A stretch of DNA of 64,000 nucleotides, taken from Firm-13 sp964579245. GTDB lineage: Bacteria; Bacillota; Clostridia; Saccharofermentanales; Saccharofermentanaceae. Below the pieces are notes generated by a model. That model had not been told where the DNA came from, did no database searches, and saw only the letters and a program-made list of their open reading frames with translations. The DNA lies in contig CAZOFY010000004.1 of the NCBI GenBank assembly GCA_964579245.1, positions 1 to 64,000 on the forward strand, given 5' to 3'. This document shows positions 17,148-26,395 of the stretch, in pieces (positions within the stretch are counted from its first letter, which is position 1; each line of letters begins with the position of its first letter). The position numbers were made by a program, and so were the translations under genes.

Positions 17148-18115
17148 TGGATATTTCCTTTATTATCGCCACGTTTATCGCGTCGGCCATCGCATATAGT
17201 GTCTCCCTTTTATTCGGAACGCTTGGCGAGCTTCTTACCGAGCGGGCAGGCAACGTGAATCTTGGTGTGGAGGGTATGATGCTGCTGGGTGGGGCCTGCG
17301 GCTATGTGGCTGCGGTTAAATCGGATAATCTTATTGTGGCGATTGTTGCCGCTTCACTCGGTGCGGCAGGAGGGGCTCTTTTATATGCCGTCCTGACCGT
17401 CACTCTCCGGGCGAATCAGAATGTTTCCGGACTTGCACTGACAACCTTTGGTGCAGGCCTGGCGAACACACTGGGAAGTACGGCCGCCAACACCAATACA
17501 CCACAGCACATAACCGACTTCTTTTCCTGGCATCCGTTCGAACTTGCACAAGCGGGCAATCCGTTTTTGAAGTTCATCAATGTCGCTTTTCTGTCCCATG
17601 ATGTCATCGTTTATATTTCTATCATTATTGCCGTTCTCCTCTACTTTTTTCTTTTCAAAACGAAAGAAGGATTATCGATCCGAATGGTCGGGGAGAATCC
17701 CGCAGCAGCAGACGCGGCAGGAATTTCCGTGACGAGGATTAAATATATTTACATCCTTCTCGGGGGAATCCTTTGCGGCCTCGGGGGGCTCTATATACCT
17801 CTTGTTCTTCAGAAAACATGGCATGCCGACATTACGGCCGGCAAGGGATGGATCGTAGTCGCTCTGGTTATTTTTGTCCGCTGGCATCCGTTGAAGGCAA
17901 TAGCCGGAGCGCTTGTTTTCGGTGCCTTGTCGATAGTAGGGCTTACAATACAGCAGTTCCCGGCGCTTTCCTCGATTTTTATTTTCAATCAATATATTAT
18001 GGTTATGTATCCTTATATTCTTACCGTGATTGTTTTAGTTATCACGTATGCAAGAAGAAAAGCATGGCGAGGACCGAACGCAATCGGCGTGGCATATTTC
18101 CGCGAGGAGCGGTAG
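17147..18115 (+). CDS. Nucleoside ABC importer permease 2 (NupC-like)
   Basis: This 322-residue polytopic membrane protein is the second BPD_transp_2 permease, with the family marker TERAGNVNLGVEGMM near the N terminus and VGENPAAADAAGISV at mid-chain. Its ATG shares the last A of the preceding TAA and has AAAGGAGGG. It is the last gene of the xpt-BMP-ABC operon. Confidence 0.92.
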   Translation: MDISFIIATFIASAIAYSVSLLFGTLGELLTERAGNVNLGVEGMMLLGGACGYVAAVKSDNLIVAIVAASLGAAGGALLYAVLTVTLRANQNVSGLALTTFGAGLANTLGSTAANTNTPQHITDFFSWHPFELAQAGNPFLKFINVAFLSHDVIVYISIIIAVLLYFFLFKTKEGLSIRMVGENPAAADAAGISVTRIKYIYILLGGILCGLGGLYIPLVLQKTWHADITAGKGWIVVALVIFVRWHPLKAIAGALVFGALSIVGLTIQQFPALSSIFIFNQYIMVMYPYILTVIVLVITYARRKAWRGPNAIGVAYFREER

Positions 18116-18118
18116 ATA

Positions 18119-18127
18119 TGCTATAAT
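18119..18127 (+). promoter_or_regulatory. Extended -10 promoter for cdaAR
   Basis: TGC-TATAAT (extended -10) lies three bases after the upstream stop codon and about 30 bases before the TTG start. No good -35 is seen at 16-18 bp, which suits an extended -10 promoter. The same ATATGCTATAAT string occurs before the gene at 41227. Confidence 0.5.
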
Positions 18128-18157
18128 GTATCAAGAAAAAAATAAGGAGGACGCTCA

Positions 18158-19726
18158 TTGGACAACGGCGTGATATCACCAATCGTTGATTTTATTCGCG
18201 AATTATTCGCCGGCTTGAGTAGCGGACTTCTTTTTTTCGGGGGTCCGGCGGATATTGTTCGCTATGTCGTAGATATTCTGCTGATTACTTTCGTGATTTA
18301 TTATCTTCTTCTGGTTTTGCGTGAGACGAGGGCATGGCAGCTGTTGAAGGGTGCGCTTCTCATTGTTCTGATTACGTTGATCTGCGGTGTGTTTGGATTG
18401 GAAATGGTCCGGTTTATCTTTGATAAGATCCTTTATGTTGTTGCGGTTGCGTTTGTTGTTATTTTCCAGCCGGAATTGCGCCGCGCCTTGGAGACTGTCG
18501 GATTGAAATCTTTTTCTCCGCTTTCGCAGGCCTTTACATCCGATTATCAGGACGCGCAGCACCAGCTGTCTGACATGATCGATGAGATGGCTGAAGCATG
18601 CGACAAGATGGCAAAGACATACACAGGAGCGCTGATCATTTTTGAACGCAATTCAAGACTGTCTGAATTGACAAACCAGGAGAATGCCGTAAAGCTTGAC
18701 TCTGCCGTTTCGACTAATATGCTGATGTCCATTTTTTATAAGGGATCACCTCTTCATGACGGAGCGATTCTGATCCGGGACGGAAGGATCGTAGCCGCGC
18801 GTTGTCATGTCCCGCTGGCTGACAACTACCACGTCCGAGAAGATCTTGGCACCCGCCACAGAGCGGCTGTCGGAGCAAGTGAACTTGGAGATGCTATTGC
18901 CGTGGCGATTTCTGAGGAGCGGGGAACGATTTCTGTTGCGCTTGACGGAACTCTGTATCAGATGCAGGGGATGGAGGATCTTCGAAGTAATCTTAAATAT
19001 CTTCTCGGAGTCTCCGGAGAGCCTGTCTCACTCGGTCAAAGAATACGTTCCCGCTATACTAATCGTAAGCGCAGGGTTAAATCTGCGGTTGCAAAAGCCA
19101 AGCGCGAAGCGACAATATCGAAGGATATGACAACAAGTACAGCCACTGTATCAACATCAGTAGCCGTTACCGGGACGGCTGCTGCCGATCGTTTGAATAC
19201 AGTTATACCGGAAACGAGTCTATCCGGCAAAGAGACAAAGCAAGAGAAAGAATGCCTGATTGACCAGGATAAGAAGAAATGCATCAATCCGAAATCAGGG
19301 ATCGCTCCGATCTCTAAGCGGAAAACATCCACCACGGCAACCTACCAACGGGTTCTGATGTTTGCCGCTTCTTTCTTTGTTTCGCTTTGTTTATGGCTTT
19401 ACATCCAGATCACAGGAAATCCGATTGCCGAGAAGATAGTTACCGTTCGGGTTGAGAGTGTGAATGCTGAGATGTTGTCTGAGCGGGGACTCGATGCGTA
19501 TTTTCCAGTTACGACTGTCAGCATTGAGGTTGTTGGAAGAAAATCAACAATCGATAAATTTGATAACGAAGACATATCTGCCTATGTGGACTTTTCAGAT
19601 GTTGATCAATCAGGCGTAACGGAAATGGAAATTAAGACATCATCCGGGATATCTGAGTATTTTCGAGTCCAATCACAGAACAAAGAGAAGATTTCTGTAG
19701 TCATTAATAAAAAAGATAGTGAATAG
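18158..19726 (+). CDS. Diadenylate cyclase CdaA fused to its regulator CdaR (YbbR domain)
   Basis: This 522-residue membrane protein makes cyclic-di-AMP from two ATP. Three N-terminal helices (about 28-110) are followed by a DAC domain (about 115-285) with both active-site motifs, D201-G202-A203 (HDGAIL) and R233-H234-R235 (TRHRAA). A basic, Thr-rich linker (about 290-390) leads to one further helix (about 397-417) and a single extracytoplasmic YbbR domain (about 420-515). In most Bacillota, cdaA and cdaR are neighbouring separate genes and CdaR has several YbbR repeats; here they are one frame with no internal start or ribosome site. The TTG start follows AAGGAGGACG. glmM follows, as in the usual cdaA-cdaR-glmM operon. 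Confidence 0.92.
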   Translation: MDNGVISPIVDFIRELFAGLSSGLLFFGGPADIVRYVVDILLITFVIYYLLLVLRETRAWQLLKGALLIVLITLICGVFGLEMVRFIFDKILYVVAVAFVVIFQPELRRALETVGLKSFSPLSQAFTSDYQDAQHQLSDMIDEMAEACDKMAKTYTGALIIFERNSRLSELTNQENAVKLDSAVSTNMLMSIFYKGSPLHDGAILIRDGRIVAARCHVPLADNYHVREDLGTRHRAAVGASELGDAIAVAISEERGTISVALDGTLYQMQGMEDLRSNLKYLLGVSGEPVSLGQRIRSRYTNRKRRVKSAVAKAKREATISKDMTTSTATVSTSVAVTGTAAADRLNTVIPETSLSGKETKQEKECLIDQDKKKCINPKSGIAPISKRKTSTTATYQRVLMFAASFFVSLCLWLYIQITGNPIAEKIVTVRVESVNAEMLSERGLDAYFPVTTVSIEVVGRKSTIDKFDNEDISAYVDFSDVDQSGVTEMEIKTSSGISEYFRVQSQNKEKISVVINKKDSE

Positions 19727-19756
19727 ATCCGGCAGTGATTGAATTATGGAGGAGCT

Positions 19757-21109
19757 ATGAGTAGATTATTTGGAACAGATGGTGTTCGGGGTGTGGCAAA
19801 TCGTGATTTGACTCCGGATCTTGCGTACAAGCTTGGATATGCCGGTGCAATGGTGCTTGCGGGCGAGACAAGTCACAAGCCGACCATATTGATTGGGTCT
19901 GATACAAGAATTTCGTGTGACATGCTTGAGGCAGCGTTAACGGCGGGTATTTGTGCGGCCGGAGCGGACGTCATGCAATGCGGAGTGGTACCCACTCCGG
20001 CTGTCGCATATCTGACTATAAAATACAAGTGCGATGCCGGGGTAGTGATCTCAGCATCGCATAACTCTTTTGAGTATAACGGGATTAAGTTTTTCTCGGC
20101 GGAAGGATTTAAGCTTCCTGACAGTACGGAGGATAAGATTGAGGCTCTCGTGCAAGCCTACGCTGAGAATAATTGGAACAGACCTGAAGGAGTGACGGTA
20201 GGAAGAAGGGTTTATAAACCAGAAGCATGTCATGAATATGTAGAGCATCTGAAGCGTCGTATGAGTGTCGATCTTTCCTCCATGAGAATCGCTCTGGACT
20301 GTGCGAACGGTGCCTCGAGCGCTCTTGCTCCCGGACTATTCTCGGATTTGGGAGCTGAAGTAATCACCATCGGGAATCAACCTGACGGTGTCAATATCAA
20401 TGCCAATTGCGGATCCACACATCTTACCTGCCTGCAAGAGCTTACGGTACGTGAAAAATGCGACATCGGACTCGCTTTTGACGGAGACGCCGACAGACTC
20501 CTCATTGTCAATGAGAATGGTCAACTGGTAGACGGGGATGCTATTCTTGCGATTATCGGTATGGATATGAAGCAGAGCAATGAGCTTAACAAGAATACAA
20601 TCGTCGTCACTGTCATGAGTAACCTCGGTTTGGACATCATGACGTCCCAAAACGGACTTAACCTCTCGAAAACAAAGGTCGGAGACAGGTACGTTCTGGA
20701 AGACATGCTTGCAAACGGATACAATCTCGGCGGAGAACAATCCGGACATGTCATTCTTCTGGACCATAGCACCACAGGTGACGGCATGCTGACGGCTCTC
20801 GCTTTTCTTCGCGTCCTGACTCGCAGAAAAGAGAAGGTGTCAGAGATTGCTAAAATTATACACGTATTACCTCAAGTCCTTCGTCCGGCTCGCCTGACGG
20901 AAGACAAAAAAGCCCCGGCTATGGCAGATGAATATATTCAATCGGAAATTGCAAGAATGGAGTCGATTCTCGACGGCAAGGGCAGAATCCTTGTAAGACC
21001 ATCGGGCACTGAACCAATGATCCGGGTCATGATCGAGGGTGAGGATTACAGCCAGATTGAGAAGATGGCCGATAGCATAGTGGAGTTGATTACAACTCGC
21101 CACGGCTAA
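19757..21109 (+). CDS. glmM: Phosphoglucosamine mutase
   Basis: This 450-residue enzyme interconverts glucosamine-6-P and glucosamine-1-P for UDP-GlcNAc synthesis. Seen: FGTDGVRG at the N terminus, the phosphoserine loop ISASHNSFEYNG, the metal loop DGDADR, and the C-terminal phosphate-binding RPSGTEPMIRV. I chose the ATG at 19757, preceded by TGGAGGAGC. It lies 30 bases after cdaAR, and the known GlmM-CdaA contact makes this order meaningful. glmS follows after 25 bases. Confidence 0.96.
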   Translation: MSRLFGTDGVRGVANRDLTPDLAYKLGYAGAMVLAGETSHKPTILIGSDTRISCDMLEAALTAGICAAGADVMQCGVVPTPAVAYLTIKYKCDAGVVISASHNSFEYNGIKFFSAEGFKLPDSTEDKIEALVQAYAENNWNRPEGVTVGRRVYKPEACHEYVEHLKRRMSVDLSSMRIALDCANGASSALAPGLFSDLGAEVITIGNQPDGVNINANCGSTHLTCLQELTVREKCDIGLAFDGDADRLLIVNENGQLVDGDAILAIIGMDMKQSNELNKNTIVVTVMSNLGLDIMTSQNGLNLSKTKVGDRYVLEDMLANGYNLGGEQSGHVILLDHSTTGDGMLTALAFLRVLTRRKEKVSEIAKIIHVLPQVLRPARLTEDKKAPAMADEYIQSEIARMESILDGKGRILVRPSGTEPMIRVMIEGEDYSQIEKMADSIVELITTRHG

Positions 21110-21134
21110 TCATTTCATACGTCGGAGGACCATT

Positions 21135-23003
21135 ATGTGCGGAATTGTCGGTTATGTGGGAGAGAAGCAAGCTCTCCCGATCCTTATAAATGGACTCAAA
21201 AAATTAGAATACAGAGGCTATGATTCGGCAGGTGTGGCGTTCATCGAGGATGAGGAATTAAGAATCGTCAAGAAATGCGGAAGGCTCAACGTACTCGAGA
21301 GTGTTCTGCTCGAATCACATTATCTGGATGAAGAGAAGCAGGGAGAACGTTCCCCTATCCGGATTGGCATCGGTCATACCAGATGGGCCACACACGGAGC
21401 ACCGAGTGATGAGAATTCGCACCCGCATTATTCGGGCAGCGGACGTATCTGCGTTGTTCACAACGGTATTATCGAGAATTATATGGAGCTGAGAGAGCTG
21501 CTTCGCCAGAAGGGATATGCATTTGTGTCTGAAACCGATTCTGAGGTATTGGCACAACTGATTGAGTTTCATTATTCCTCAGGCAGCAGCAGCGGAGACT
21601 TGTTTGCTGCCGTACAGACGGCCTTGCACGAGGTTGAGGGCTCCTACGGTCTGGGTGTTCTATGTGCGGATTACCCGGATATGATGATTGCTGCCAGAAA
21701 AGACAGTCCCCTGGTTATCGGCTTAGGAAATCATGAGAATCTCATTGCATCCGATATCCCTGCGTTGCTTTCTTACACCCGGGAGGCATTAATCTTAGAG
21801 GACCGGGAAATAGCGATCCTGACTAAGGAAGATGTCAAGGTGTACGACTTTCATGCCGTTCGTGTCGAGCGTGACCCGATTTATATCGACTGGGATGCCG
21901 AGGCTGCCGAGAAGGGCGGCTTTGAGCATTTTATGATGAAGGAGATCAATGAAGAGCCCAAAGCTCTTCAGAATACGATTGCTCCTAAGATTCGTGGCGG
22001 AGAAATCGTTATGGAAGGGTTTCCGTTCACAAAAGAGGATCTGCAAAAAGCGAAGAGTATCTTTATCGTTGCCTGCGGAACGGCATTCTATGCCGGAAAT
22101 GTCGGTAAGTATGTGATCGAAAAACTCTGCCGTATTCCTGTTATTACGGATGTTGCGTCGGAATTTCGCTATCGGAATCCCATTATTGACGACAGTTCAA
22201 TCGTTATTATCATCAGCCAATCCGGTGAGACTCTGGATACGCTTGCCGCTATGCGCGAAGCGAAGAGACGCGGCGCCAGGACGATGGCAATCGTTAACGT
22301 TGTAGGGAGCTCGATCGCAAGGGAGGCGGATTATGTTGTGTATACAGCCGCCGGACCTGAAATTGCCGTCGCATCAACCAAAGCTTATAATACACAGGTC
22401 GCATCGCTTAATCTCCTGGCGGTTAAAATGGCATACATGCTGGGTACCATCGATCAGGATCAATATTTGTCATACCAACAGGCAATGCTGGAAATACCGG
22501 AAAAGGTGAAGAAAGTCCTAGACATGCAAGAGGACATTCAGCGATTTGCCTCCCTGCACTTCAATGCCGAGAGCATATTCTTCATCGGACGCGGGCTTGA
22601 TTACGCCCTTTCGATGGAGGCTTCACTAAAACTGAAGGAGATTTCCTATATCCACTCGGAGGCTTATCCCGGCGGAGAGCTGAAGCACGGGACGATCGCT
22701 TTGATCGAAAAAGGCACCCTGGTCGTATGTCCTCTGACACAGGATGCATTAATCGATAAAATGCTTTCGAATATTCAAGAGGTAAAGGCGAGGGGAGCGG
22801 TTATCCTCGGTATCTGCACCGAAAAACAGCCCAAGGTGGCCGAAGTGTGTGACCAGGTCTTTATCATACCGGATATCGATCCTCTGTTCGCACCATGTGT
22901 GGCTGTTACACCATGTCAGATATTCGCCTATTACATGGCCGTGTACAAGGGATGCGATGTCGATAAACCGAGAAATCTGGCAAAAAGTGTTACCGTGGAA
23001 TGA
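21135..23003 (+). CDS. glmS: Glutamine-fructose-6-phosphate aminotransferase (isomerizing)
   Basis: This 622-residue enzyme makes glucosamine-6-P from fructose-6-P and glutamine. The N-terminal glutaminase begins MCGIVGYVG with the catalytic Cys2; two SIS domains follow (about 290-420 and 465-600), with SQSGETLDT and the C-terminal PRNLAKSVTVE. Only 25 bases separate it from glmM, so there is no room for a glmS ribozyme here. Its stop codon directly abuts the stop of the convergent ppk2 gene. Confidence 0.96.
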   Translation: MCGIVGYVGEKQALPILINGLKKLEYRGYDSAGVAFIEDEELRIVKKCGRLNVLESVLLESHYLDEEKQGERSPIRIGIGHTRWATHGAPSDENSHPHYSGSGRICVVHNGIIENYMELRELLRQKGYAFVSETDSEVLAQLIEFHYSSGSSSGDLFAAVQTALHEVEGSYGLGVLCADYPDMMIAARKDSPLVIGLGNHENLIASDIPALLSYTREALILEDREIAILTKEDVKVYDFHAVRVERDPIYIDWDAEAAEKGGFEHFMMKEINEEPKALQNTIAPKIRGGEIVMEGFPFTKEDLQKAKSIFIVACGTAFYAGNVGKYVIEKLCRIPVITDVASEFRYRNPIIDDSSIVIIISQSGETLDTLAAMREAKRRGARTMAIVNVVGSSIAREADYVVYTAAGPEIAVASTKAYNTQVASLNLLAVKMAYMLGTIDQDQYLSYQQAMLEIPEKVKKVLDMQEDIQRFASLHFNAESIFFIGRGLDYALSMEASLKLKEISYIHSEAYPGGELKHGTIALIEKGTLVVCPLTQDALIDKMLSNIQEVKARGAVILGICTEKQPKVAEVCDQVFIIPDIDPLFAPCVAVTPCQIFAYYMAVYKGCDVDKPRNLAKSVTVE

Positions 23004-23870
23004 TCAACTCTTCTCTAATTCAATCTTACAGTTCTCGAGCATAGCCTTCTGCTCCTCAGAAAGCTCAGGGTATTTCGGGTCCAAATCCTTGAGTGTCTTC
23101 AGAAGGATCTCGCTTACCAGAGCGCGGGCAAACCATTTTTCATCAGCGGGGACCACATACCAGGGCGCGAACTTTGTCGCTGTTTCCCGGATCATGTCCT
23201 CGAAGGCCTCCTGGTACTCATCCCATTTTTCCCTCTCTTCCAAATCTCCGGCGCTGAACTTCCAATTCTTCGCCGGTTCATTGATTCGAGAGAGGAATCG
23301 CTTCTTTTGTTCTTCCTTTGAAACGTGCAGAAAGATTTTAACGGGAATGATTCCATTCTCGAAAAGATATCGCTCAAAATCGTTAATCTGACGATATCTC
23401 TTGTCCCAAATCTGGTCGCCTTTCGCATTTTCGGGCAAGGGAAGCTTGCTTGGAAGATTATGAACCTTTGCAACAAGGACATCTTCATAATGTGACCGAT
23501 TAAAGATGCCGAGGGTTCCTCTGGCAGGCAGAGCCTTGGCAATGCGCCATAGGTAATCATGATCCAGTTCTTCCGTCGACGGAGCCTTAAAGCATACGAC
23601 AGAACAGCCTTGTGGATTTATTCCACTTGCCACATGCTTTATCGTTCCGTCCTTGCCGGCGGCATCCATCGCCTGAATGATCAGAAGAATGGCCCGCGTG
23701 TTCTCTGCGTACAGCTTGTCCTGAAGCTTTGTGATGTCCTCAATGTTCTCCTTCATTTCCTCTTCCACAGCCGGTCGATCGCTCTCTGAATACTTCAGAG
23801 TATCATTACACTTGATATCCGATAGCTTGAAGCCTTTTCCGTTTTGAAAACAGAACTTATCAATCTTCAT
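23004..23870 (-). CDS. Polyphosphate kinase 2 family (PPK2) phosphotransferase
   Basis: This 288-residue cytoplasmic enzyme has a P-loop QAMDAAGKDGT, the Walker B region FNRSHYEDVLV and the lid segment. The family moves phosphate between polyphosphate and nucleotides (AMP, ADP or GDP depending on class). The short single-domain form fits class I or III; I cannot decide which. I chose the ATG at 23870, which has GGGAGG seven bases upstream. It is transcribed alone, toward glmS, with no space and no visible terminator between the two genes. Confidence 0.88.
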   Translation of the reverse strand: MKIDKFCFQNGKGFKLSDIKCNDTLKYSESDRPAVEEEMKENIEDITKLQDKLYAENTRAILLIIQAMDAAGKDGTIKHVASGINPQGCSVVCFKAPSTEELDHDYLWRIAKALPARGTLGIFNRSHYEDVLVAKVHNLPSKLPLPENAKGDQIWDKRYRQINDFERYLFENGIIPVKIFLHVSKEEQKKRFLSRINEPAKNWKFSAGDLEEREKWDEYQEAFEDMIRETATKFAPWYVVPADEKWFARALVSEILLKTLKDLDPKYPELSEEQKAMLENCKIELEKS

Positions 23871-23934
23871 AAAAAATCCTCCCGACATTTCGTTATTTCC
23901 ATTCTAGCTTTTCCCGGCCTAATATGCAAAAGAA

Positions 23935-23974
23935 TTGACATTTTCTTTGATCTGTTATATAAGAAGTATAACAG
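23935..23974 (+). promoter_or_regulatory. Promoter with overlapping palindromic operator for the GntR/membrane-protein operon
   Basis: TTGACA (23935-23940) and TATAAG (23958-23963) have a 17-bp spacer. A perfect inverted repeat, CTGTTATA (23952-23959) and TATAACAG (23967-23974) around 7 bases, covers the -10 and the likely start point. This fits autorepression by the GntR regulator encoded 28 bases downstream. Confidence 0.75.
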
Positions 23975-24001
23975 CGGTTGATAGGCAATGAGGAGACAGG
24001 C

Positions 24002-24397
24002 ATGCTGATAACAGTCGATTTTGTTAGTGAGACCCCCATCTATATTCAGATCTACGAACAGATCGTCATGGCAATCTCTACCGGCGACTTGATTCCCGGT
24101 GAGAGTTTACCCTCTGTCCGTCGTCTTTCGCAGGAAATCGGCGTCAATATTCATACAGTCAATAAAACGTATGCGATTCTTAGGGATGAAGGCTATATCA
24201 ACATGACTCGCCGTTCCGGAGCAGAGGTGTCCAGCACTGTTCCAGACAAGACATTTCTCATTCCGACATTGTCGGATCGTCTCCGTCAACTTTCGGCGCA
24301 AGCCTCCGTTCACGGAATCGACCGTAACGAGTTTTTGCATTTAGCTGAGCAGGCATATCTTGATGCCATTCGAAAAGATGAGAGGGATATTGAATGA
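24002..24397 (+). CDS. GntR family regulator, YtrA type
   Basis: This 131-residue protein has an N-terminal winged helix (about 12-75, with YEQIVMAISTGDLIPGESLPS and NIHTVNKTYAILRDEGY split by the recognition helix) and a short helical C-terminal part, as in YtrA-type GntR proteins that dimerise without a ligand domain. Such regulators usually control membrane transporters. The start at 24002 has GAGGAGA. It overlaps the membrane protein gene as ATGA and has a perfect palindrome over its own promoter. Confidence 0.9.
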   Translation: MLITVDFVSETPIYIQIYEQIVMAISTGDLIPGESLPSVRRLSQEIGVNIHTVNKTYAILRDEGYINMTRRSGAEVSSTVPDKTFLIPTLSDRLRQLSAQASVHGIDRNEFLHLAEQAYLDAIRKDERDIE

Positions 24398-25581
24398 ACG
24401 ACACGGAATTATCATATTTATGGATGTTCGCCATAGGAGAAATATCTTGTCTCTTTGCAGCAATAGTCATTACTCTGATTCCGGTCATCACTCGTAAGGA
24501 TTTGTTTTTTGGTGTCCGCATTCCTGAGTCGGAGGCAAGAGATCCGGAGGTGATTCACCTCCGAAGGAAGTATTCCCTTTGGATGAGTCTTTGTTCCATA
24601 ATCACTCTTTTGGCAGGTGTAATCCTCTTTCTTAGTAAGCCGCAGTGGGTATTTCTCTTGGTTATGTATCAGCCATTTGTTCTTTTTCTGGCACAGTTTT
24701 TAGTGTATCTTACGTGTTGGAGGCGTGCCCTGCAAATCAAGCAGGAGAAACAGTGGAAGGTAGGATTTGTGGGTATTTCCAACACGAATCTGCCTTCCGG
24801 CAAGGGCAGGCTCAAGGACATGCCGTATTTCTGGTACGTTATTTGTACCGTATTGTGTGTTCTAGGAATCCTTTTCGGTCTATATATGTATCCGAAGCTT
24901 CCGGATGTTTTGGTGAAGCATTGGGATATCAACATGAAACCGGACGCATGGGACAACAAGTCAATCGGCACGGTCATCGCTTTACCGCTTGTCTCATTCG
25001 GAATGGTCATACTGATGTTTGTTTCCAACGCGTCCTTGTATTATACAAAGCTGCAAGTGTCGCTGACGAATCCCGTCCTGTCCTTCGCACAGCATCGTAT
25101 GTACCGTCGATTGATGACGCATGCGCTTGGACTGGATACGTTATTAATCACAGTCTTATTTCTAGCAATGCTACCCATGAGCTTCAATATTTACGTACCG
25201 GACTCTACTCTCATGATGGCTTGTATTTTTCTCTTCACCATCCTGATGCTGATACCGCCGATCTATGTTTCAATCAAGGCGGGTCAGGCAGGCTCCAAAT
25301 TAAAGCCTGTCTTATCAGAAACAGAAAAAAAGGCGGCTGAACAGTATCATGAGAAAACCTCGCTACTAAATCTCATCGACAGGGGAGATGACAAGCTGTG
25401 GATGCTTGGACTGTTTTACTATAATCCGAATGATCCCAGCATACTGATTGAGGATCGATTCGGTAGCAACGGGGGCTTGAACTACGCGCGTCCGGCGGCA
25501 AAAGCCCTTGCTGTTTTTTTTCTGATCCTGATTGTCGCAACCTATGTATATTCCACTTGGATTTTCTTAACCGTACCGTAA
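24394..25581 (+). CDS. DUF1648/DUF5808 multi-spanning membrane protein
   Basis: This 395-residue protein has about 8-9 hydrophobic helices. The central part carries the DUF1648 signature YPKLPDVLVKHWDINMKPD, found also in SdpI-type immunity proteins. The C-terminal part has the DUF5808 motif FYYNPNDPSILIEDRFG. It is translationally coupled to the GntR gene, the usual partner of this type. Its function is unknown; roles in resistance to toxins or envelope stress have been shown for distant relatives only. Confidence 0.8.
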   Translation: MNDTELSYLWMFAIGEISCLFAAIVITLIPVITRKDLFFGVRIPESEARDPEVIHLRRKYSLWMSLCSIITLLAGVILFLSKPQWVFLLVMYQPFVLFLAQFLVYLTCWRRALQIKQEKQWKVGFVGISNTNLPSGKGRLKDMPYFWYVICTVLCVLGILFGLYMYPKLPDVLVKHWDINMKPDAWDNKSIGTVIALPLVSFGMVILMFVSNASLYYTKLQVSLTNPVLSFAQHRMYRRLMTHALGLDTLLITVLFLAMLPMSFNIYVPDSTLMMACIFLFTILMLIPPIYVSIKAGQAGSKLKPVLSETEKKAAEQYHEKTSLLNLIDRGDDKLWMLGLFYYNPNDPSILIEDRFGSNGGLNYARPAAKALAVFFLILIVATYVYSTWIFLTVP

Positions 25582-25602
25582 TACTGCGGCTGGAATTTTT
25601 TA

Positions 25603-25630
25603 TATACAAAGCCTTCAAAACTGATAAAAT
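25603..25630 (+). promoter_or_regulatory. Probable promoter of the beta-helix protein gene
   Basis: TATACA (25603-25608) and TAAAAT (25625-25630) have a 16-bp spacer and lie about 35 bases before the start codon. Only moderate similarity to consensus. Confidence 0.4.
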
Positions 25631-25665
25631 ATTTTCATACATTGTTTTGGGAAAGAGGTGTCAGT

Positions 25666-26340
25666 ATGATAGAAGGACTTAAAACGAAGAATCTACTCGA
25701 CCTGGAGAAAACGATAGCCAAGGATATTTTTGACGGCACGCAGTACGCTTGGGAGATCCTTCCCAAGATAAAAGACTTTATTATCTCGCTTGGAGAGAAG
25801 TTGGATAAGGAGATATTTGATAAAGTCGGCGAGGACGTCTGGATTGCGAAGAGTGCCCGCGTTTTCCCTTCGGCCTATATCGCAGGCCCATGCATCATCG
25901 ATGAAGGAGCCGAGATACGTCACTGTGCTTTTATCCGAGGGAGTGCGATTATAGGCAAGAATTCCGTAGTCGGCAACTCAACGGAACTGAAAAATGTCAT
26001 TCTTTTCGATCATGTTCAGGTGCCTCATTATAATTATGTTGGAGACTCGGTCCTCGGATATAAGGCTCACCTCGGAGCCGGGGCTATTACCTCGAATGTC
26101 AAGGCAGACCGTAAGCCGACAATGGTTCACCTTGGCTCGGAGACTTTGGAAACGGGAATGAAGAAGTTTGGCGCTATCATCGGAGATCATGTAGAGATCG
26201 GATGCAACAGTGTATTGAATCCGGCATCTGTTATTGGAAGATCTTCGATTATCTACCCGCTGTCGATGGTAAGGGGCTATGTTCCTCCGGACAGTATCTA
26301 TAAGAAGCAGGGTGAGATAGCACAGAAAAGAGAGTCCTAA
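25666..26340 (+). CDS. Left-handed beta-helix (hexapeptide repeat) nucleotidyltransferase-like protein
   Basis: This 224-residue protein is made almost wholly of hexapeptide repeats from residue 60 on (VWIAKSARVFPSAYIAGPC, then IIDEGAEIRHCAFIRG and similar), the left-handed beta-helix of sugar-nucleotide acyltransferases and the C-terminal half of GlmU-type enzymes. LGAGAITSNVKADRK resembles the acetyl-CoA site of GlmU. Clostridial homologues are often labelled UDP-GlcNAc pyrophosphorylase, but the pyrophosphorylase half is absent. An acyltransferase role is the safer inference. Start at 25666 with GAAAGAGGTG. Confidence 0.75.
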   Translation: MIEGLKTKNLLDLEKTIAKDIFDGTQYAWEILPKIKDFIISLGEKLDKEIFDKVGEDVWIAKSARVFPSAYIAGPCIIDEGAEIRHCAFIRGSAIIGKNSVVGNSTELKNVILFDHVQVPHYNYVGDSVLGYKAHLGAGAITSNVKADRKPTMVHLGSETLETGMKKFGAIIGDHVEIGCNSVLNPASVIGRSSIIYPLSMVRGYVPPDSIYKKQGEIAQKRES

Positions 26341-26341
26341 T

Positions 26342-26376
26342 AAAAAAAGAGCTTCCGGTTTCAAAACCGGAAGCTC
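26342..26376 (-). terminator. Terminator between convergent genes
   Basis: A 13-bp perfect stem (26349-26361 with 26364-26376, GAGCTTCCGGTTT) has a 2-base loop as drawn. On the minus strand it is followed by seven T, so it ends the HEAT-repeat gene; for the plus strand the T tract is poor. Confidence 0.85.
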
Positions 26377-26395
26377 TTCATTATCAGAAAAACGA

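Noticed and set aside
21109..21135. glmS ribozyme
   Set aside because: Only 25 bases separate glmM from glmS, far too short for the ribozyme.
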